Origin: Hypnocyclicus thermotrophus
GTDB taxonomy: Bacteria; Fusobacteriota; Fusobacteriia; Fusobacteriales; Fusobacteriaceae
Reading direction: 5' to 3'
DNA length: 64,000 nt
Assembly: GCF_004365575.1 (NCBI RefSeq)
Contig: NZ_SOBG01000003.1
Location: 62,001 to 126,000, forward strand
In this document: piece by piece, positions 53,709 to 62,366 of the stretch
Layout of the letters: each line of letters opens with the position of its first letter
How positions within the stretch are numbered: the stretch's first letter is position 1
Position numbers and translations under genes: made by a program
Notes under the pieces: generated by a model
The model's input: only the letters and a program-made list of their open reading frames with translations
Told to the model about the DNA's origin: nothing
Database searches by the model: none

Positions 53709-53762
53709 AACTTAAATAAATTCATGAAGTGAATTTATGAGAAACTTAAATAAATTCATGAA
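53709..53762. repeat. 20-bp direct repeat with an embedded hairpin upstream of treZ
   Basis: The 20 bp at 53709-53728 recur exactly at 53743-53762. Between them, ATAAATTCA (53716-53724) and TGAATTTAT (53730-53738) form a perfect 9-bp inverted repeat with a 5-nt loop. They lie 70-120 bp before treZ in a 250-bp gene-free stretch, a position suited to an operator. Confidence 0.7.
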
Positions 53763-53831
53763 AATAAAAATTTGAATATATAAAAATAATATCTTAAAAT
53801 TAAAATAAGAATAATATTAGAGAGGTGAAAA

Positions 53832-55547
53832 ATGAAATTAGGTCATAGTTATGAAGAAGACTGTTCAAAATTTGTAGTTTGGGCAAATAGACACAATGTA
53901 ATGAAAATAATTTTCCCAGAATTGGATAGAGAACATGACATGGAAAAATTAAAAGGAAGTTATTTTGAATATAAATGTTCAAAATTACCAGAAGGCACAA
54001 AATATTATTTTCAAACTGCTGATGGAAATCTTTATCCTGATCCAGCTTCAAAATCTCAACCAAAAGGGGTACATAAATACTCAGAAATTATAAATGTAAA
54101 AAATAAAGATAAACCAAAACAATTTAAAGGAATTGATTTAAGAGATGCTATTATTTATGAAATACATATTGGAACTTTTACTAAAGAAGGTACATTTGAT
54201 GCAGCAATTAAAAAGATTTCTTATTTAAAAAAACTTGGAATAAATGTTGTTGAGATAATGCCAGTTTTTAGCTTCCCTGGAGATAGAAACTGGGGATATG
54301 ATGGAGTATATCCTTATGCTGTAGATGAAAGTTATGGTGGAGTAAAAGAATTTATAAGATTTATTAATGAATGTAATAAAAATAATATTGCCGTAATTTT
54401 AGATGTTGTTTACAATCATTTTGGGCCTGAAGGAAATTATTTAGGTATTTATAGTCAATATTTTACTAAAAGATATTCAACACCATGGGGAAGTGCTATT
54501 AGCTTTGACGGTAGAAATAGTGAACATGTAAAAAAATACTTTTTAGATAATGTAAAATTTTGGTTAGAAGATGTAAAAATTGACGGATTTAGATTAGATG
54601 CGATTTTATCTATTTATGATTTTAGTGAATCTCATTTTTTAGATGATTTATATGATCTGGTAAAAGATACTGAAATAAAAGAAAAAAGAATTATAAATGT
54701 TATTTCTGAAAATCCTTATCATACAATAAAATCAAATTATAAAATAAAACTCGATGGACATTGGGAAGAAGATTTTCATCACAGTATCCATTCATATTTT
54801 ACAGGTGAAACACATACTTATCTCAGAGAATATGGTAGTTTTAACAAAATTAAGGACATGTTTGAAAATGGTTATTGTACAGAATTTTGGCGAAATAAAT
54901 ATTTTAGTGAACCATATAGATTAATTATATCAATCCAAACTCACGATCAAATAGGTAATAGACCTTTTGGTGATAGACTTAGTAATTTAATTACTTATGA
55001 ACAATATAAATTAGCAGCTTTCTCAATGTTTGCTTTGCCTTATACTCCTATGTTATTTATGGGCGAAGAATACTTTGAAACAAATCCATTTTTATTTTTC
55101 ACCTCATTTAGTGATAAAAAGGTAATTAAAGGTGTTCGAGCAGGAAGAAAAAAAGAATTTGAGTTTTTAGATGAAGACATACCCGATTCTCAAGATATTA
55201 ATACTTTTTATAGTTCAAAATTAGATTTTGAAAAATTAACAAATAAAAAACATTCTGAAACATTTAACTTTTATAAAACTATGATACAATTAAAAAAAGA
55301 AAAAATATTAGGATATAATAATAGAAGCAAAGTTGAGGTTTATGCAGATGAAGAAACTAAAATTATTTATATAAAAAATTGTTATAAAAATAGTTTTGCA
55401 TTAATGAATTTTTCTGATAAAGAAACAAATTATACTCTATTTAAAGATATGAAAGTTATTTTTTCAGGAAACAACTACTCTTTAATTGGAAAAATTGAAA
55501 ATAATATCAAATTACAACCTTATGGATTCGTACTGTATGAATATTAA
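53832..55547 (+). CDS. treZ: Malto-oligosyltrehalose trehalohydrolase-like GH13 enzyme
   Basis: TreZ releases trehalose from maltooligosyl-trehalose. The 571-residue protein starts with a short beta domain (1-90, with PDPASKSQPKGVHKYSEI), then the GH13 barrel. Typical TreZ stretches are IIYEIHIGTFTKEGTFDAAI, VVEIMPVFSFPGDRNWGYDGVYPYAV, LDVVYNHFGPEGNYL and the nucleophile Asp in DGFRLDAI. The acid/base Glu is in VISENPYH, and IQTHDQIGNRPFGDRL and MLFMGEEYFE follow. A branching or debranching GH13 enzyme is the main alternative, but THDQIGNR and the FPGDRNWGYDG order favour TreZ. treY, its usual partner, is not in the window. AGAGGTG precedes ATG 53832. Confidence 0.85.
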   Translation: MKLGHSYEEDCSKFVVWANRHNVMKIIFPELDREHDMEKLKGSYFEYKCSKLPEGTKYYFQTADGNLYPDPASKSQPKGVHKYSEIINVKNKDKPKQFKGIDLRDAIIYEIHIGTFTKEGTFDAAIKKISYLKKLGINVVEIMPVFSFPGDRNWGYDGVYPYAVDESYGGVKEFIRFINECNKNNIAVILDVVYNHFGPEGNYLGIYSQYFTKRYSTPWGSAISFDGRNSEHVKKYFLDNVKFWLEDVKIDGFRLDAILSIYDFSESHFLDDLYDLVKDTEIKEKRIINVISENPYHTIKSNYKIKLDGHWEEDFHHSIHSYFTGETHTYLREYGSFNKIKDMFENGYCTEFWRNKYFSEPYRLIISIQTHDQIGNRPFGDRLSNLITYEQYKLAAFSMFALPYTPMLFMGEEYFETNPFLFFTSFSDKKVIKGVRAGRKKEFEFLDEDIPDSQDINTFYSSKLDFEKLTNKKHSETFNFYKTMIQLKKEKILGYNNRSKVEVYADEETKIIYIKNCYKNSFALMNFSDKETNYTLFKDMKVIFSGNNYSLIGKIENNIKLQPYGFVLYEY

Positions 55548-55586
55548 TTATATATAAAATATATAATATCTATATGAATAATAAAA

Positions 55587-55615
55587 TTGACAAATCATCT
55601 TTAGACTGTTAAAAT
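55587..55615 (+). promoter_or_regulatory. Promoter of the histidine operon
   Basis: TTGACA (55587-55592), 17-bp spacer, TAAAAT (55610-55615), about 30 bp before the leader peptide start. Confidence 0.75.
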
Positions 55616-55645
55616 AAATTAAATTATAAATTCGAGGTAAAAATT

Positions 55646-55690
55646 ATGAAGATAAATATAACAATAAAATTACATCATCATAGACATTAG
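55646..55690 (+). CDS. hisL: Histidine operon leader peptide
   Basis: ATG 55646 to TAG 55688 encodes MKINITIKLHHHRH, with four His codons among the last five. GAGGT (55634-55638) is the ribosome site. It lies just after the his promoter and before an intrinsic terminator. The peptide is a regulatory reading frame: stalling at the His codons during histidine shortage changes the folding of the RNA that follows. The sequence is short, but the His run and the position make chance very unlikely. Confidence 0.93.
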   Translation: MKINITIKLHHHRH

Positions 55691-55703
55691 TAAAGGTTTG
55701 TAA

Positions 55704-55818
55704 CTTTGTGATACCACATAGATACAAGCCGATTTGTAGTACAAATAAATTGTGTCTATGGTGGAAAATTATGAAATTTAAAATTTTGCCATCCTAGATA
55801 TTTAGGATGGTTTTTTTT
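55704..55818 (+). promoter_or_regulatory. Histidine operon attenuator
   Basis: Mutually exclusive stems are visible. B (55704-55710) pairs with C (55715-55721). C extended (55714-55726) pairs with D (55751-55764) over about 12 bp with one bulge. D (55760-55770, GGTGG-AAAATT) pairs with E (55782-55793, AATTTT-g-CCATC). E (CCATCCTA 55789-55796) pairs with F (TAGGATGG 55803-55810), then T8: the terminator. This A-F logic matches the classical enterobacterial his attenuator: a stall gives B:C and D:E and read-through; free translation gives C:D and E:F and termination. Confidence 0.85.
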
Positions 55819-55832
55819 ATAAGGGGGAATAT

Positions 55833-56969
55833 ATGAAAGAATTTAAAAATTTTGATTTAGAGGAAACTTTAATAATAAAATTTAGAAAACTTTTTGAAAG
55901 TTATGGTTATGAAAAAATTAAGGTAAATACTTTTGAAACTTATGATACTTATTTTAAAAATAAAGATATTATAAATAATGAAAAAGTATTAAAAATTATA
56001 CATCCAAATGGTAGTTTGTATGCATTACGTGCTGATATGACTATGATAATAGCTAAAAAATTTGCTAATGATTTTCAAACTAAAGATATTAATATATCTG
56101 AAAAAGTTTATTATTATGACAACATTTTTAGAAATGAATTCGGAATAAATGGTGGTTTAAAAGAAAAAAGACAAGTTGGTATAGAAAATCTTGGAACTAA
56201 TGGTATTTTCAATGATGTTGAAACTATAATTTTAGCATTAAATAGTTTAGAAACTATATCTGATAATTATATTTTAGAGATTTCAAATGTAGAACTTTTA
56301 AAAAGTATTTTTAAAAATATTAATATTACAGAAGATGATAAAAATATAGTTCTTAAATTTATTTTTACAAAAAATCGTGATGAATTATTAAAATTTCTTG
56401 ATAATTTAAAAATTGAAACTAATTATAAAAATATAATAGATGATATTACAACTTGCTATGGTAGTATTAATGATATTTTAATAAAATTATCAAAATATAA
56501 TGAATTAAAAGATTCTCTAAATTATTTTAATAATTTAAAACTTTATATTGGTGAGAGACAATTAAAAAAAATAAAAATCAATTTTTCTATATCAAATAGT
56601 TTAGAATATTATACTGGCCTTATTTTACAAGGGTTTGTAGAAGATATAAATAATCCAATAATAATTGGTGGTAGATATGATAATTTAAGTAAACGATTTG
56701 GAAAAGCTTTTCCTGCAATTGGATTTGCTATTGACTTAGATAGTTTAATAAAAAAATTAGATATCAAACATCATTTAGCTGATTATCTTATTTTCTATAC
56801 AGAAGAATCTGTAAAATTTCTACAAGATATAGATAATCTAAGAAAACAAGGAAAAACAGTAAAAATATCTCCATATAAAAAACTTACTAATAAAACAATT
56901 GAAGAATTGCATAAAAAATATAAAAATATATGTAAATATGTAGGAGGTGAACTAAAATCATGTATTTAA
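55833..56969 (+). CDS. hisZ: ATP phosphoribosyltransferase regulatory subunit HisZ
   Basis: HisZ is a catalytically inactive HisRS-like protein that activates the short form of HisG and carries feedback inhibition. The 378-residue protein has the class II synthetase-like fold: YGYEKIKVNTFETYDTYF, YALRADMTMIIAKK (motif 2-like), EKRQVGIENLG, and a late FGKAFPAIGFAIDLD block. It lacks the HisRS anticodon-binding domain. GGGGG precedes ATG 55833. It is the first structural gene after the attenuator and overlaps hisG by 10 bp, matching the stoichiometric HisZ-HisG complex. Confidence 0.93.
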   Translation: MKEFKNFDLEETLIIKFRKLFESYGYEKIKVNTFETYDTYFKNKDIINNEKVLKIIHPNGSLYALRADMTMIIAKKFANDFQTKDINISEKVYYYDNIFRNEFGINGGLKEKRQVGIENLGTNGIFNDVETIILALNSLETISDNYILEISNVELLKSIFKNINITEDDKNIVLKFIFTKNRDELLKFLDNLKIETNYKNIIDDITTCYGSINDILIKLSKYNELKDSLNYFNNLKLYIGERQLKKIKINFSISNSLEYYTGLILQGFVEDINNPIIIGGRYDNLSKRFGKAFPAIGFAIDLDSLIKKLDIKHHLADYLIFYTEESVKFLQDIDNLRKQGKTVKISPYKKLTNKTIEELHKKYKNICKYVGGELKSCI

Positions 56970-57589
56970 ATATAGCACTTCCAAAAGGAAGACTTGGAGA
57001 AAAATCCTATGAAATTTTGAAAAAATTGGGATATTCATCAAAAGATTACGAAAATAAAGATAGAAAATTAGTATTTATAAATGTAGATAAAAAAATAAAA
57101 TATTTTTTAGTGAAAGCAAGTGACGTTCCTGTATACGTAGAAAGAGGCGCTGCCGATATAGGAGTAGTTGGAAAAGATGTATTAATGGAAAGTAAAGCAA
57201 ATGTCTATGAAATTCTTGATTTAGGTTTTGGTAAATGTAGATTTGCTGTTGCTGCTCCTATAGATTTTATTGATAATTATGAAAAAAAACTTGTAGTTGC
57301 TACAAAATATATAAATGTTGCTAGAGAATATTTTGAAAAAAAAGAAAGAGAAATTGATTTAATAAAACTAAATGGTTCTGTAGAGTTAGGCCCACTTGTA
57401 AATTTATCTGATGTTATTGTAGATATTGTAGAAACTGGAAGTACTTTAAAAGCAAATAATTTAGAAGAAAGAGAAAAAATTTGTGATATTAGTGCTCGAC
57501 TTATTGTTAATAGAAATAGTTATAGATTTAAAAATAATATTATAAATAAATTAATTAAAGAAATCAAGGGGGAGATAAAAAATGATTAA
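56960..57589 (+). CDS. hisG: ATP phosphoribosyltransferase, short form HisG
   Basis: HisG couples ATP and PRPP, the first step of histidine synthesis. The 209-residue protein is the short form, without the C-terminal regulatory domain, and needs HisZ. Conserved parts are LPKGRLGEKSYEIL, VERGAADIGVVGKDVL, CRFAVAAP, and the PRPP-binding ELGPLVNLSDVIVDIVETGSTLKAN. It overlaps hisZ upstream and hisD downstream (8 bp), so the three are translationally coupled. GGAGG lies about 7 nt upstream of ATG 56960. Confidence 0.97.
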   Translation: MYLNIALPKGRLGEKSYEILKKLGYSSKDYENKDRKLVFINVDKKIKYFLVKASDVPVYVERGAADIGVVGKDVLMESKANVYEILDLGFGKCRFAVAAPIDFIDNYEKKLVVATKYINVAREYFEKKEREIDLIKLNGSVELGPLVNLSDVIVDIVETGSTLKANNLEEREKICDISARLIVNRNSYRFKNNIINKLIKEIKGEIKND

Positions 57590-58874
57590 AATAGTTTCTT
57601 ATAAAGATAATAAATTTATTTTAGATGAAATTTTAAATAATACTACACAATTTGAATATGATGAAGTAAATAAAGCTGTAATTGAAATATTAAAAAATAT
57701 AAAAGAAAATGGAGATAAAGCTGTATTAGAATATAACGAAAAATTTGATGGAGTAAAACTTAATTCTCTTCAAGTAACTAAACAAGAAATAGATGAAGCA
57801 TATTTTGATAATATATCTCTTGAATTAAGAAACTCTCTTGAACTTGCCCATAAAAAAATAAAAGAATTTCATGAAAAACAAAAAAGAAATTCTTTTATAG
57901 ATACAAATACGCCAAATAAAATAGTCGGACAATTAATTAATCCAATAGAAAAAGTAGGAATCTATGTACCTGGTGGTACTGCTAGTTATCCTTCTACAGT
58001 ACTTATGAATGCAGTACCTGCTAAAATTGCTGGTTGTAAAGAAATTATTATGGTTACTCCTCCTGGAAAAAACGGAAAAGTTCCTGCAAATATTTTAGCT
58101 GCTGCTAAAATTGCTGGCATTGATAAAATATTTAAAGTTGGTGGTGCACAAGCTATTGGAGCTCTTAGTTTTGGTACTGAGACTATTCCGAATGTATATA
58201 AAATTGTAGGACCTGGAAATATTTATGTAGCTATGGCTAAAAAAATGGTTTATGGTCAAATTGATATTGATATGATTGCTGGTCCTAGTGAAGTGTTAAT
58301 TATTGCTGACAAAACTGCTAATTATAGATATTTAGCTGCTGATTTATTATCACAAGCAGAACATGATAAGTTTGCTACTAGTATTTTAGTAACCACTTCA
58401 GAAGAATTAGCTAAAAAAGTACAAAAGGAAATAGAAATACAATTAAATCAACTTCCTCGAAAAGAAATAGCTGAAACATCTATTAATAATCAAGGTAGAA
58501 TCATAATTGTAAATGATATAAAAGATGCTTGTTATATTGCAAACAAAATAGCTCCAGAACATCTAGAACTTGCTGTAAAAAATCCATTTGAAATATTAGG
58601 ATATATTAAAAATGCAGGAGCTATCTTTATGGGTGAATATTCACCTGAACCACTCGGTGATTATATGGCTGGACCAAATCATACCCTACCAACTAGTGGT
58701 ACTGCAAAATTTTCTTCGCCACTTGGAGTAGATGATTTTATAAAAAAATCTTCTATCATATATTATGATAAAAATGCTTTAAAAGAATTAAAAAACGATA
58801 TAATCAATATTGCTACAAGTGAAGGTCTTGATGCTCATGCTAATTCTATAAAAATAAGATTTGAAGATAAATAA
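57582..58874 (+). CDS. hisD: Histidinol dehydrogenase
   Basis: HisD oxidises L-histidinol to histidine in two NAD-dependent steps. The 430-residue protein has VGIYVPGGTASYPSTVLMNAVPAKIAG, GGAQAIGALSFGTETIPNV, IDMIAGPSEVLI, and the catalytic and zinc residues in SQAEHDKFA. IAPEHLELAVKNP and GPNHTLPTSGTAKFSSPL are also typical. Zinc is bound at the Gln/His and late Asp/His sites. It overlaps hisG by 8 bp; GGGGGAG precedes ATG 57582. Confidence 0.97.
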   Translation: MIKIVSYKDNKFILDEILNNTTQFEYDEVNKAVIEILKNIKENGDKAVLEYNEKFDGVKLNSLQVTKQEIDEAYFDNISLELRNSLELAHKKIKEFHEKQKRNSFIDTNTPNKIVGQLINPIEKVGIYVPGGTASYPSTVLMNAVPAKIAGCKEIIMVTPPGKNGKVPANILAAAKIAGIDKIFKVGGAQAIGALSFGTETIPNVYKIVGPGNIYVAMAKKMVYGQIDIDMIAGPSEVLIIADKTANYRYLAADLLSQAEHDKFATSILVTTSEELAKKVQKEIEIQLNQLPRKEIAETSINNQGRIIIVNDIKDACYIANKIAPEHLELAVKNPFEILGYIKNAGAIFMGEYSPEPLGDYMAGPNHTLPTSGTAKFSSPLGVDDFIKKSSIIYYDKNALKELKNDIINIATSEGLDAHANSIKIRFEDK

Positions 58875-58914
58875 AGTTAGAATATTAAATAAAAATAATT
58901 AAAAAGGTGATAAT

Positions 58915-59973
58915 ATGAAATTTTGGTCAAATAAAGCAAAATCAATATCTCCCTATACTTATGGGGAACAACCAAAAGATAAAAAATATATAAAACTAAA
59001 TACAAATGAAAATCCATATCCTCCGTCACCAAAAGCTATAAAAATCATTAAAAATCTTGATGAAAACATTTATAAATTATACTCAGATCCTACATGTAAT
59101 GAACTAAAAGAAGCAATAAGTAAAGTTTATAATGTAGAAAAGAAACAAATTTTTATAGGAAATGGTTCTGATGAAGTTATAGCTTTTAGTTATCAATCAT
59201 TTTTTAATAAAGGTGATAAAATAGTTTATCCAGATATAACATATAGTTTTTATCCTGTATATTCAAAATTATATGAAATAGAAGAAATTATAAATCCATT
59301 AAATGACGACTTTACTATGAATCTAAAAGGTTTTAATAAAAAATCAAAAGGAATTATTATTACAAACCCAAATGCACCTACTGGAATTGCACTTACTTTA
59401 GATCAAATAGAATCTATCATAAAAGATAATTTAGATAAATTAATTATAGTTGATGAAGCTTATGTTGATTTTGGTGCTGAAAGTGCTGTAAAATTAATTA
59501 ATAAATATGAAAATTTACTTGTAATTCAAACTTTTTCAAAATCAAGAAGTTTTGCAAGCCTTAGAATTGGATTTGCAATTGGAAATAAAGAATTAATTCA
59601 AGCATTACATATTATTAAAGATTCTTATAATCCTTATACAGTTGATACAATAGGAATAAAGGCTGGTGCTGCTGCAATGCTTGATGTAGAATATTTTAAT
59701 AAAACTAGAAATACAATTATAGCTACAAGAGATAGAATAAAAAAAGAGCTTGATAAATTAGGATTTAAGAGTACTAATTCAAAATCGAATTTTTTATTTA
59801 TAAAACATAACTCTTTTAAAGGTGAATATATTTTTAAAAAACTAAAAGAAAATGGTATACTTGTAAGATATTTTAATAAACCTAAAATCAATAATTATTT
59901 AAGAGTAAGTATTGGAACAGATGAGGAAATGGATGAAATGATAAGAATATTAAAAGAAAAAATATTAAAGTAG
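58915..59973 (+). CDS. hisC: Histidinol-phosphate aminotransferase
   Basis: HisC is the PLP-dependent aminotransferase converting imidazole-acetol phosphate to histidinol phosphate. The 352-residue class I/II enzyme has LNTNENPYPPSPKA, the nucleotide cofactor loop GNGSDEVI, ITNPNAPTGIA, VDEAYVDFG (Asp/Tyr contacting PLP) and the Schiff-base Lys in FSKSRSFASLRIGF, followed by YLRVSIGTDEEMD. HisC-type histidinol substrate preference is inferred from operon position. AAAAGGTG precedes ATG 58915, and the next gene begins just after its stop. Confidence 0.96.
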   Translation: MKFWSNKAKSISPYTYGEQPKDKKYIKLNTNENPYPPSPKAIKIIKNLDENIYKLYSDPTCNELKEAISKVYNVEKKQIFIGNGSDEVIAFSYQSFFNKGDKIVYPDITYSFYPVYSKLYEIEEIINPLNDDFTMNLKGFNKKSKGIIITNPNAPTGIALTLDQIESIIKDNLDKLIIVDEAYVDFGAESAVKLINKYENLLVIQTFSKSRSFASLRIGFAIGNKELIQALHIIKDSYNPYTVDTIGIKAGAAAMLDVEYFNKTRNTIIATRDRIKKELDKLGFKSTNSKSNFLFIKHNSFKGEYIFKKLKENGILVRYFNKPKINNYLRVSIGTDEEMDEMIRILKEKILK

Positions 59974-59982
59974 GTGATATTT

Positions 59983-60570
59983 ATGAGAAAAGCAGAAATT
60001 AATCGTATTACAAAAGAAACAAAAATTAATATTTCATTAAATATTGATGGTACAGGAAAAAATAATATAAATAGCGGTGTCGGTTTCTTAGATCATATGT
60101 TAATATTATTTGCAAAACATGGATTATTTGATTTAAATATAAAATGTGATGGCGACTTATATATTGATGCACACCATACTGTAGAAGATATCGGAATTGC
60201 TCTTGGAGCTGCTTTTAAAAAAGCTTTAGGTAATAAAAAAGGAATTAAAAGATATGGAGATATTTATCTTCCTATGGACGAAACTCTTTGTTTAGTAGCT
60301 GTAGACTTGGGTGGTAGAAATTATTTACATTTTGAAGCTAAATTTCCTTCTCCATTTCTTGGAACAATGTCAAGTGAGCTTATTAAAGAATTTTTCTTTG
60401 GATTTTCAAGAGAATGTGGTATAAATTTACATATAAAACTCATACACGGAGAAAACTCACATCACATCTCAGAAGCTATGTTTAAAGGTTTTGCTAAAGT
60501 AATGGATTTTGCTACATCAATTGATACTAGAATTATAAACGAAATTCCATCTACTAAGGGGGTAATTTAA
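59983..60570 (+). CDS. hisB: Imidazoleglycerol-phosphate dehydratase
   Basis: ATG 59983 is chosen because TAGGTGAT precedes it; a GTG at 59974 in the same frame overlaps that site. The 195-residue enzyme has GVGFLDHMLILFAKHG, the metal site DAHHTVEDIGIALG, and the repeat GENSHHISEAMFKGFAK. All manganese ligands (His/Glu clusters) are present. It is the monofunctional form, without the histidinol-phosphatase domain found in enterobacteria. Its stop overlaps the hisH start (TAATG). Confidence 0.96.
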   Translation: MRKAEINRITKETKINISLNIDGTGKNNINSGVGFLDHMLILFAKHGLFDLNIKCDGDLYIDAHHTVEDIGIALGAAFKKALGNKKGIKRYGDIYLPMDETLCLVAVDLGGRNYLHFEAKFPSPFLGTMSSELIKEFFFGFSRECGINLHIKLIHGENSHHISEAMFKGFAKVMDFATSIDTRIINEIPSTKGVI

Positions 60571-61193
60571 TGATTGCAATAATTGATTATAGTGTTGGAA
60601 ATCTACATTCTATAAAGAGTGCCCTTGATTTCTTAGGAGTTGAAAATATTATAACTAATAATGAAGAAGATATTCGAAAAGCTAAAGCACTTATACTTCC
60701 TGGTGTTGGCGCTTTTAGAGATGCAATAAATTCATTAAAAGCAACTGGACTTATTCCTGTTATAAAAGAAGAAGTTAAAAAAGGAAAATATTTACTTGGA
60801 ATATGTCTTGGAATGCAACTTTTATATGAAAAAAGTTACGAATTTGGAGAATATGAAGGACTTGGATTTTTAAAAGGTGATATTTGTTCAATTAAAGAGG
60901 ATTTAATAAATAAAGATTTAAAAGTTCCTCATATGGGATGGAATAATCTTATTTTCAAACAAAAAGATAATCTTATTACAAAATATATAAAAGAAGAGGA
61001 CTATGTATATTTTGTACATTCGTATTATGTAAAGTCAGATTTTTCTGAAGTAGTGGGATATACTAAATATAATATAAATATTCCAGCTATTGTAAACAAT
61101 AAAAATATTTTTGGAATGCAATTTCATCCAGAAAAAAGTGGTACTGTAGGTTTAAATTTATTAAAAGCCTACGCAAATATTGTATTAAAATAA
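60570..61193 (+). CDS. hisH: Imidazole glycerol phosphate synthase, glutaminase subunit
   Basis: HisH supplies ammonia from glutamine to HisF. The 207-residue class I amidotransferase has the oxyanion region PGVGAFRDAI, the nucleophile Cys in GICLGMQLL, VPHMGWNNL, and the His-Glu dyad in QFHPEKSG. All catalytic residues are intact. It is translationally coupled to hisB. Normally hisA follows; here a small membrane protein gene lies between it and hisF. Confidence 0.97.
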   Translation: MIAIIDYSVGNLHSIKSALDFLGVENIITNNEEDIRKAKALILPGVGAFRDAINSLKATGLIPVIKEEVKKGKYLLGICLGMQLLYEKSYEFGEYEGLGFLKGDICSIKEDLINKDLKVPHMGWNNLIFKQKDNLITKYIKEEDYVYFVHSYYVKSDFSEVVGYTKYNINIPAIVNNKNIFGMQFHPEKSGTVGLNLLKAYANIVLK

Positions 61194-61210
61194 AAAAAAA
61201 GAGGTGTATA

Positions 61211-61420
61211 ATGACTAAAAAAACTATTATTTTTGATTTAGTTTTTTTAGGGGTTTCTATTTTACTAGTAATATATGGTTATTTTTTCAGGGATATTCAA
61301 TATAAAAATTATATTGATTTAGGTATTTTTTTTATTTTATTAATTTCAATTTTAAAAAATTTTGTAATAATCCCATTAAATTATTACTATAGTTTTTTTC
61401 AATATCTTTATATTTATTAA
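61211..61420 (+). CDS. Small two-helix membrane protein between hisH and hisF
   Basis: The 69-residue frame has AAGAGGTG correctly placed before ATG 61211. It encodes two hydrophobic helices (about residues 7-27 and 36-57) with a short charged loop FRDIQYKNYIDLG and an aromatic tail. I do not recognise the family. It sits where hisA is normally found and is transcribed with the his operon. It may be a passenger gene, or a promoter-like TATAAT at 61445-61450 may give hisF its own start. Translation is plausible but not certain. Confidence 0.6.
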   Translation: MTKKTIIFDLVFLGVSILLVIYGYFFRDIQYKNYIDLGIFFILLISILKNFVIIPLNYYYSFFQYLYIY

Positions 61421-61481
61421 TTTATTTTGCTCCAAAAATTTTTGTATAATTTAAAAAGGAAAATAAAGTGAGGTGAGAGTA

Positions 61482-62243
61482 TTGTTAACCAAAAGAATTA
61501 TTCCGTGTTTTGATGTAAGAGATGGAAGAGTAGTTAAAGGAAAAAAATTTCAAGACATAAAAGACGTAGAAGATCCTGTTGTTTTAGCAAAAAAATACAA
61601 TGCACTTGGTGCTGATGAACTTGTATTTTATGATATTACTGCTTCTTTTGAAGAAAGGAAATTGTTTACTAATATTTTAGAAAAAGTAGCAAGTGAAGTA
61701 TTTATACCTCTAACTGTTGGTGGTGGTATAAATTCACTTGAAGATTTTTCTCGAGTACTTAATGTTGGTGCTGATAAAGTAAGTGTAAATTCTGGAGCTA
61801 TTAAAAATCCTAATTTAATTAAAAAAGCTGCAGAAAAGTTTGGAAGTCAATGTGTAGTACTTTCTATGGATATAAAAAAAGTAGAAAATCAATGGAGAGT
61901 ATTTTCAAAAGGTGGTAGAGAAGATACTGGTATTGACGCTATTGAATGGGCAATCACTGGAGAACAATTAGGGGCAGGAGAACTTGTAATCAATAGTATG
62001 GATACTGATGGAGTTAAAGCTGGATTTGATTTAGACCTTTTAAGAGCTATATCAGAAAAAGTAGAAATTCCAATTATCGCTTCTGGGGGTGCTGGAACAA
62101 TGAAGCATTTTAAAGAAGTTTTTGATATTCCCGGAGTAGATGCAGGACTTGCTGCCTCTGTATTTCATTATGGTGAAATTGAAATACCAAATTTAAAAAA
62201 ATATTTAAAAGAACAAGGTGTTAATATAAGAATGACTAAATAA
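61482..62243 (+). CDS. hisF: Imidazole glycerol phosphate synthase, cyclase subunit
   Basis: TTG 61482 is the start: it gives the universal HisF beginning [12 protein letters not shown], and GAGGTGAG lies upstream. The frame's GTG at 61473 is inside that ribosome site. The 253-residue barrel has the catalytic Asp in [61 protein letters not shown] with the second Asp, and ASGGAGT. This is HisF rather than HisA, judged by DITAS and NSMDTDG. HisF and HisH form the ammonia-channelling synthase. Confidence 0.97.
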   Translation: MLTKRIIPCFDVRDGRVVKGKKFQDIKDVEDPVVLAKKYNALGADELVFYDITASFEERKLFTNILEKVASEVFIPLTVGGGINSLEDFSRVLNVGADKVSVNSGAIKNPNLIKKAAEKFGSQCVVLSMDIKKVENQWRVFSKGGREDTGIDAIEWAITGEQLGAGELVINSMDTDGVKAGFDLDLLRAISEKVEIPIIASGGAGTMKHFKEVFDIPGVDAGLAASVFHYGEIEIPNLKKYLKEQGVNIRMTK

Positions 62244-62366
62244 ACAATCCATTTTATAGATGAATTTAATATAGAAAATCAAAATGATTTTTATACTTAA
62301 ATTAATATAAAATTTTTAATTTAATTGTTTTAAAAATAATAAAGTTTCAATATGGAGGATATAATC

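Noticed and set aside
53800-54063. Minus-strand frame over the treZ start
   Set aside because: It is antisense to a well-supported GH13 gene and has no ribosome site.
55620-55832. T-box riboswitch upstream of the his operon
   Set aside because: No T-box consensus (TGGNACCGCG-type) is present. The leader peptide and alternative stems explain the region.
59974-59982. Upstream GTG starts (hisB 59974, hisF 61473, marR 48566, murI 35286)
   Set aside because: Each GTG lies inside a GGTG-type ribosome site; the ATG or TTG 6-9 bases further on is the correctly spaced start.
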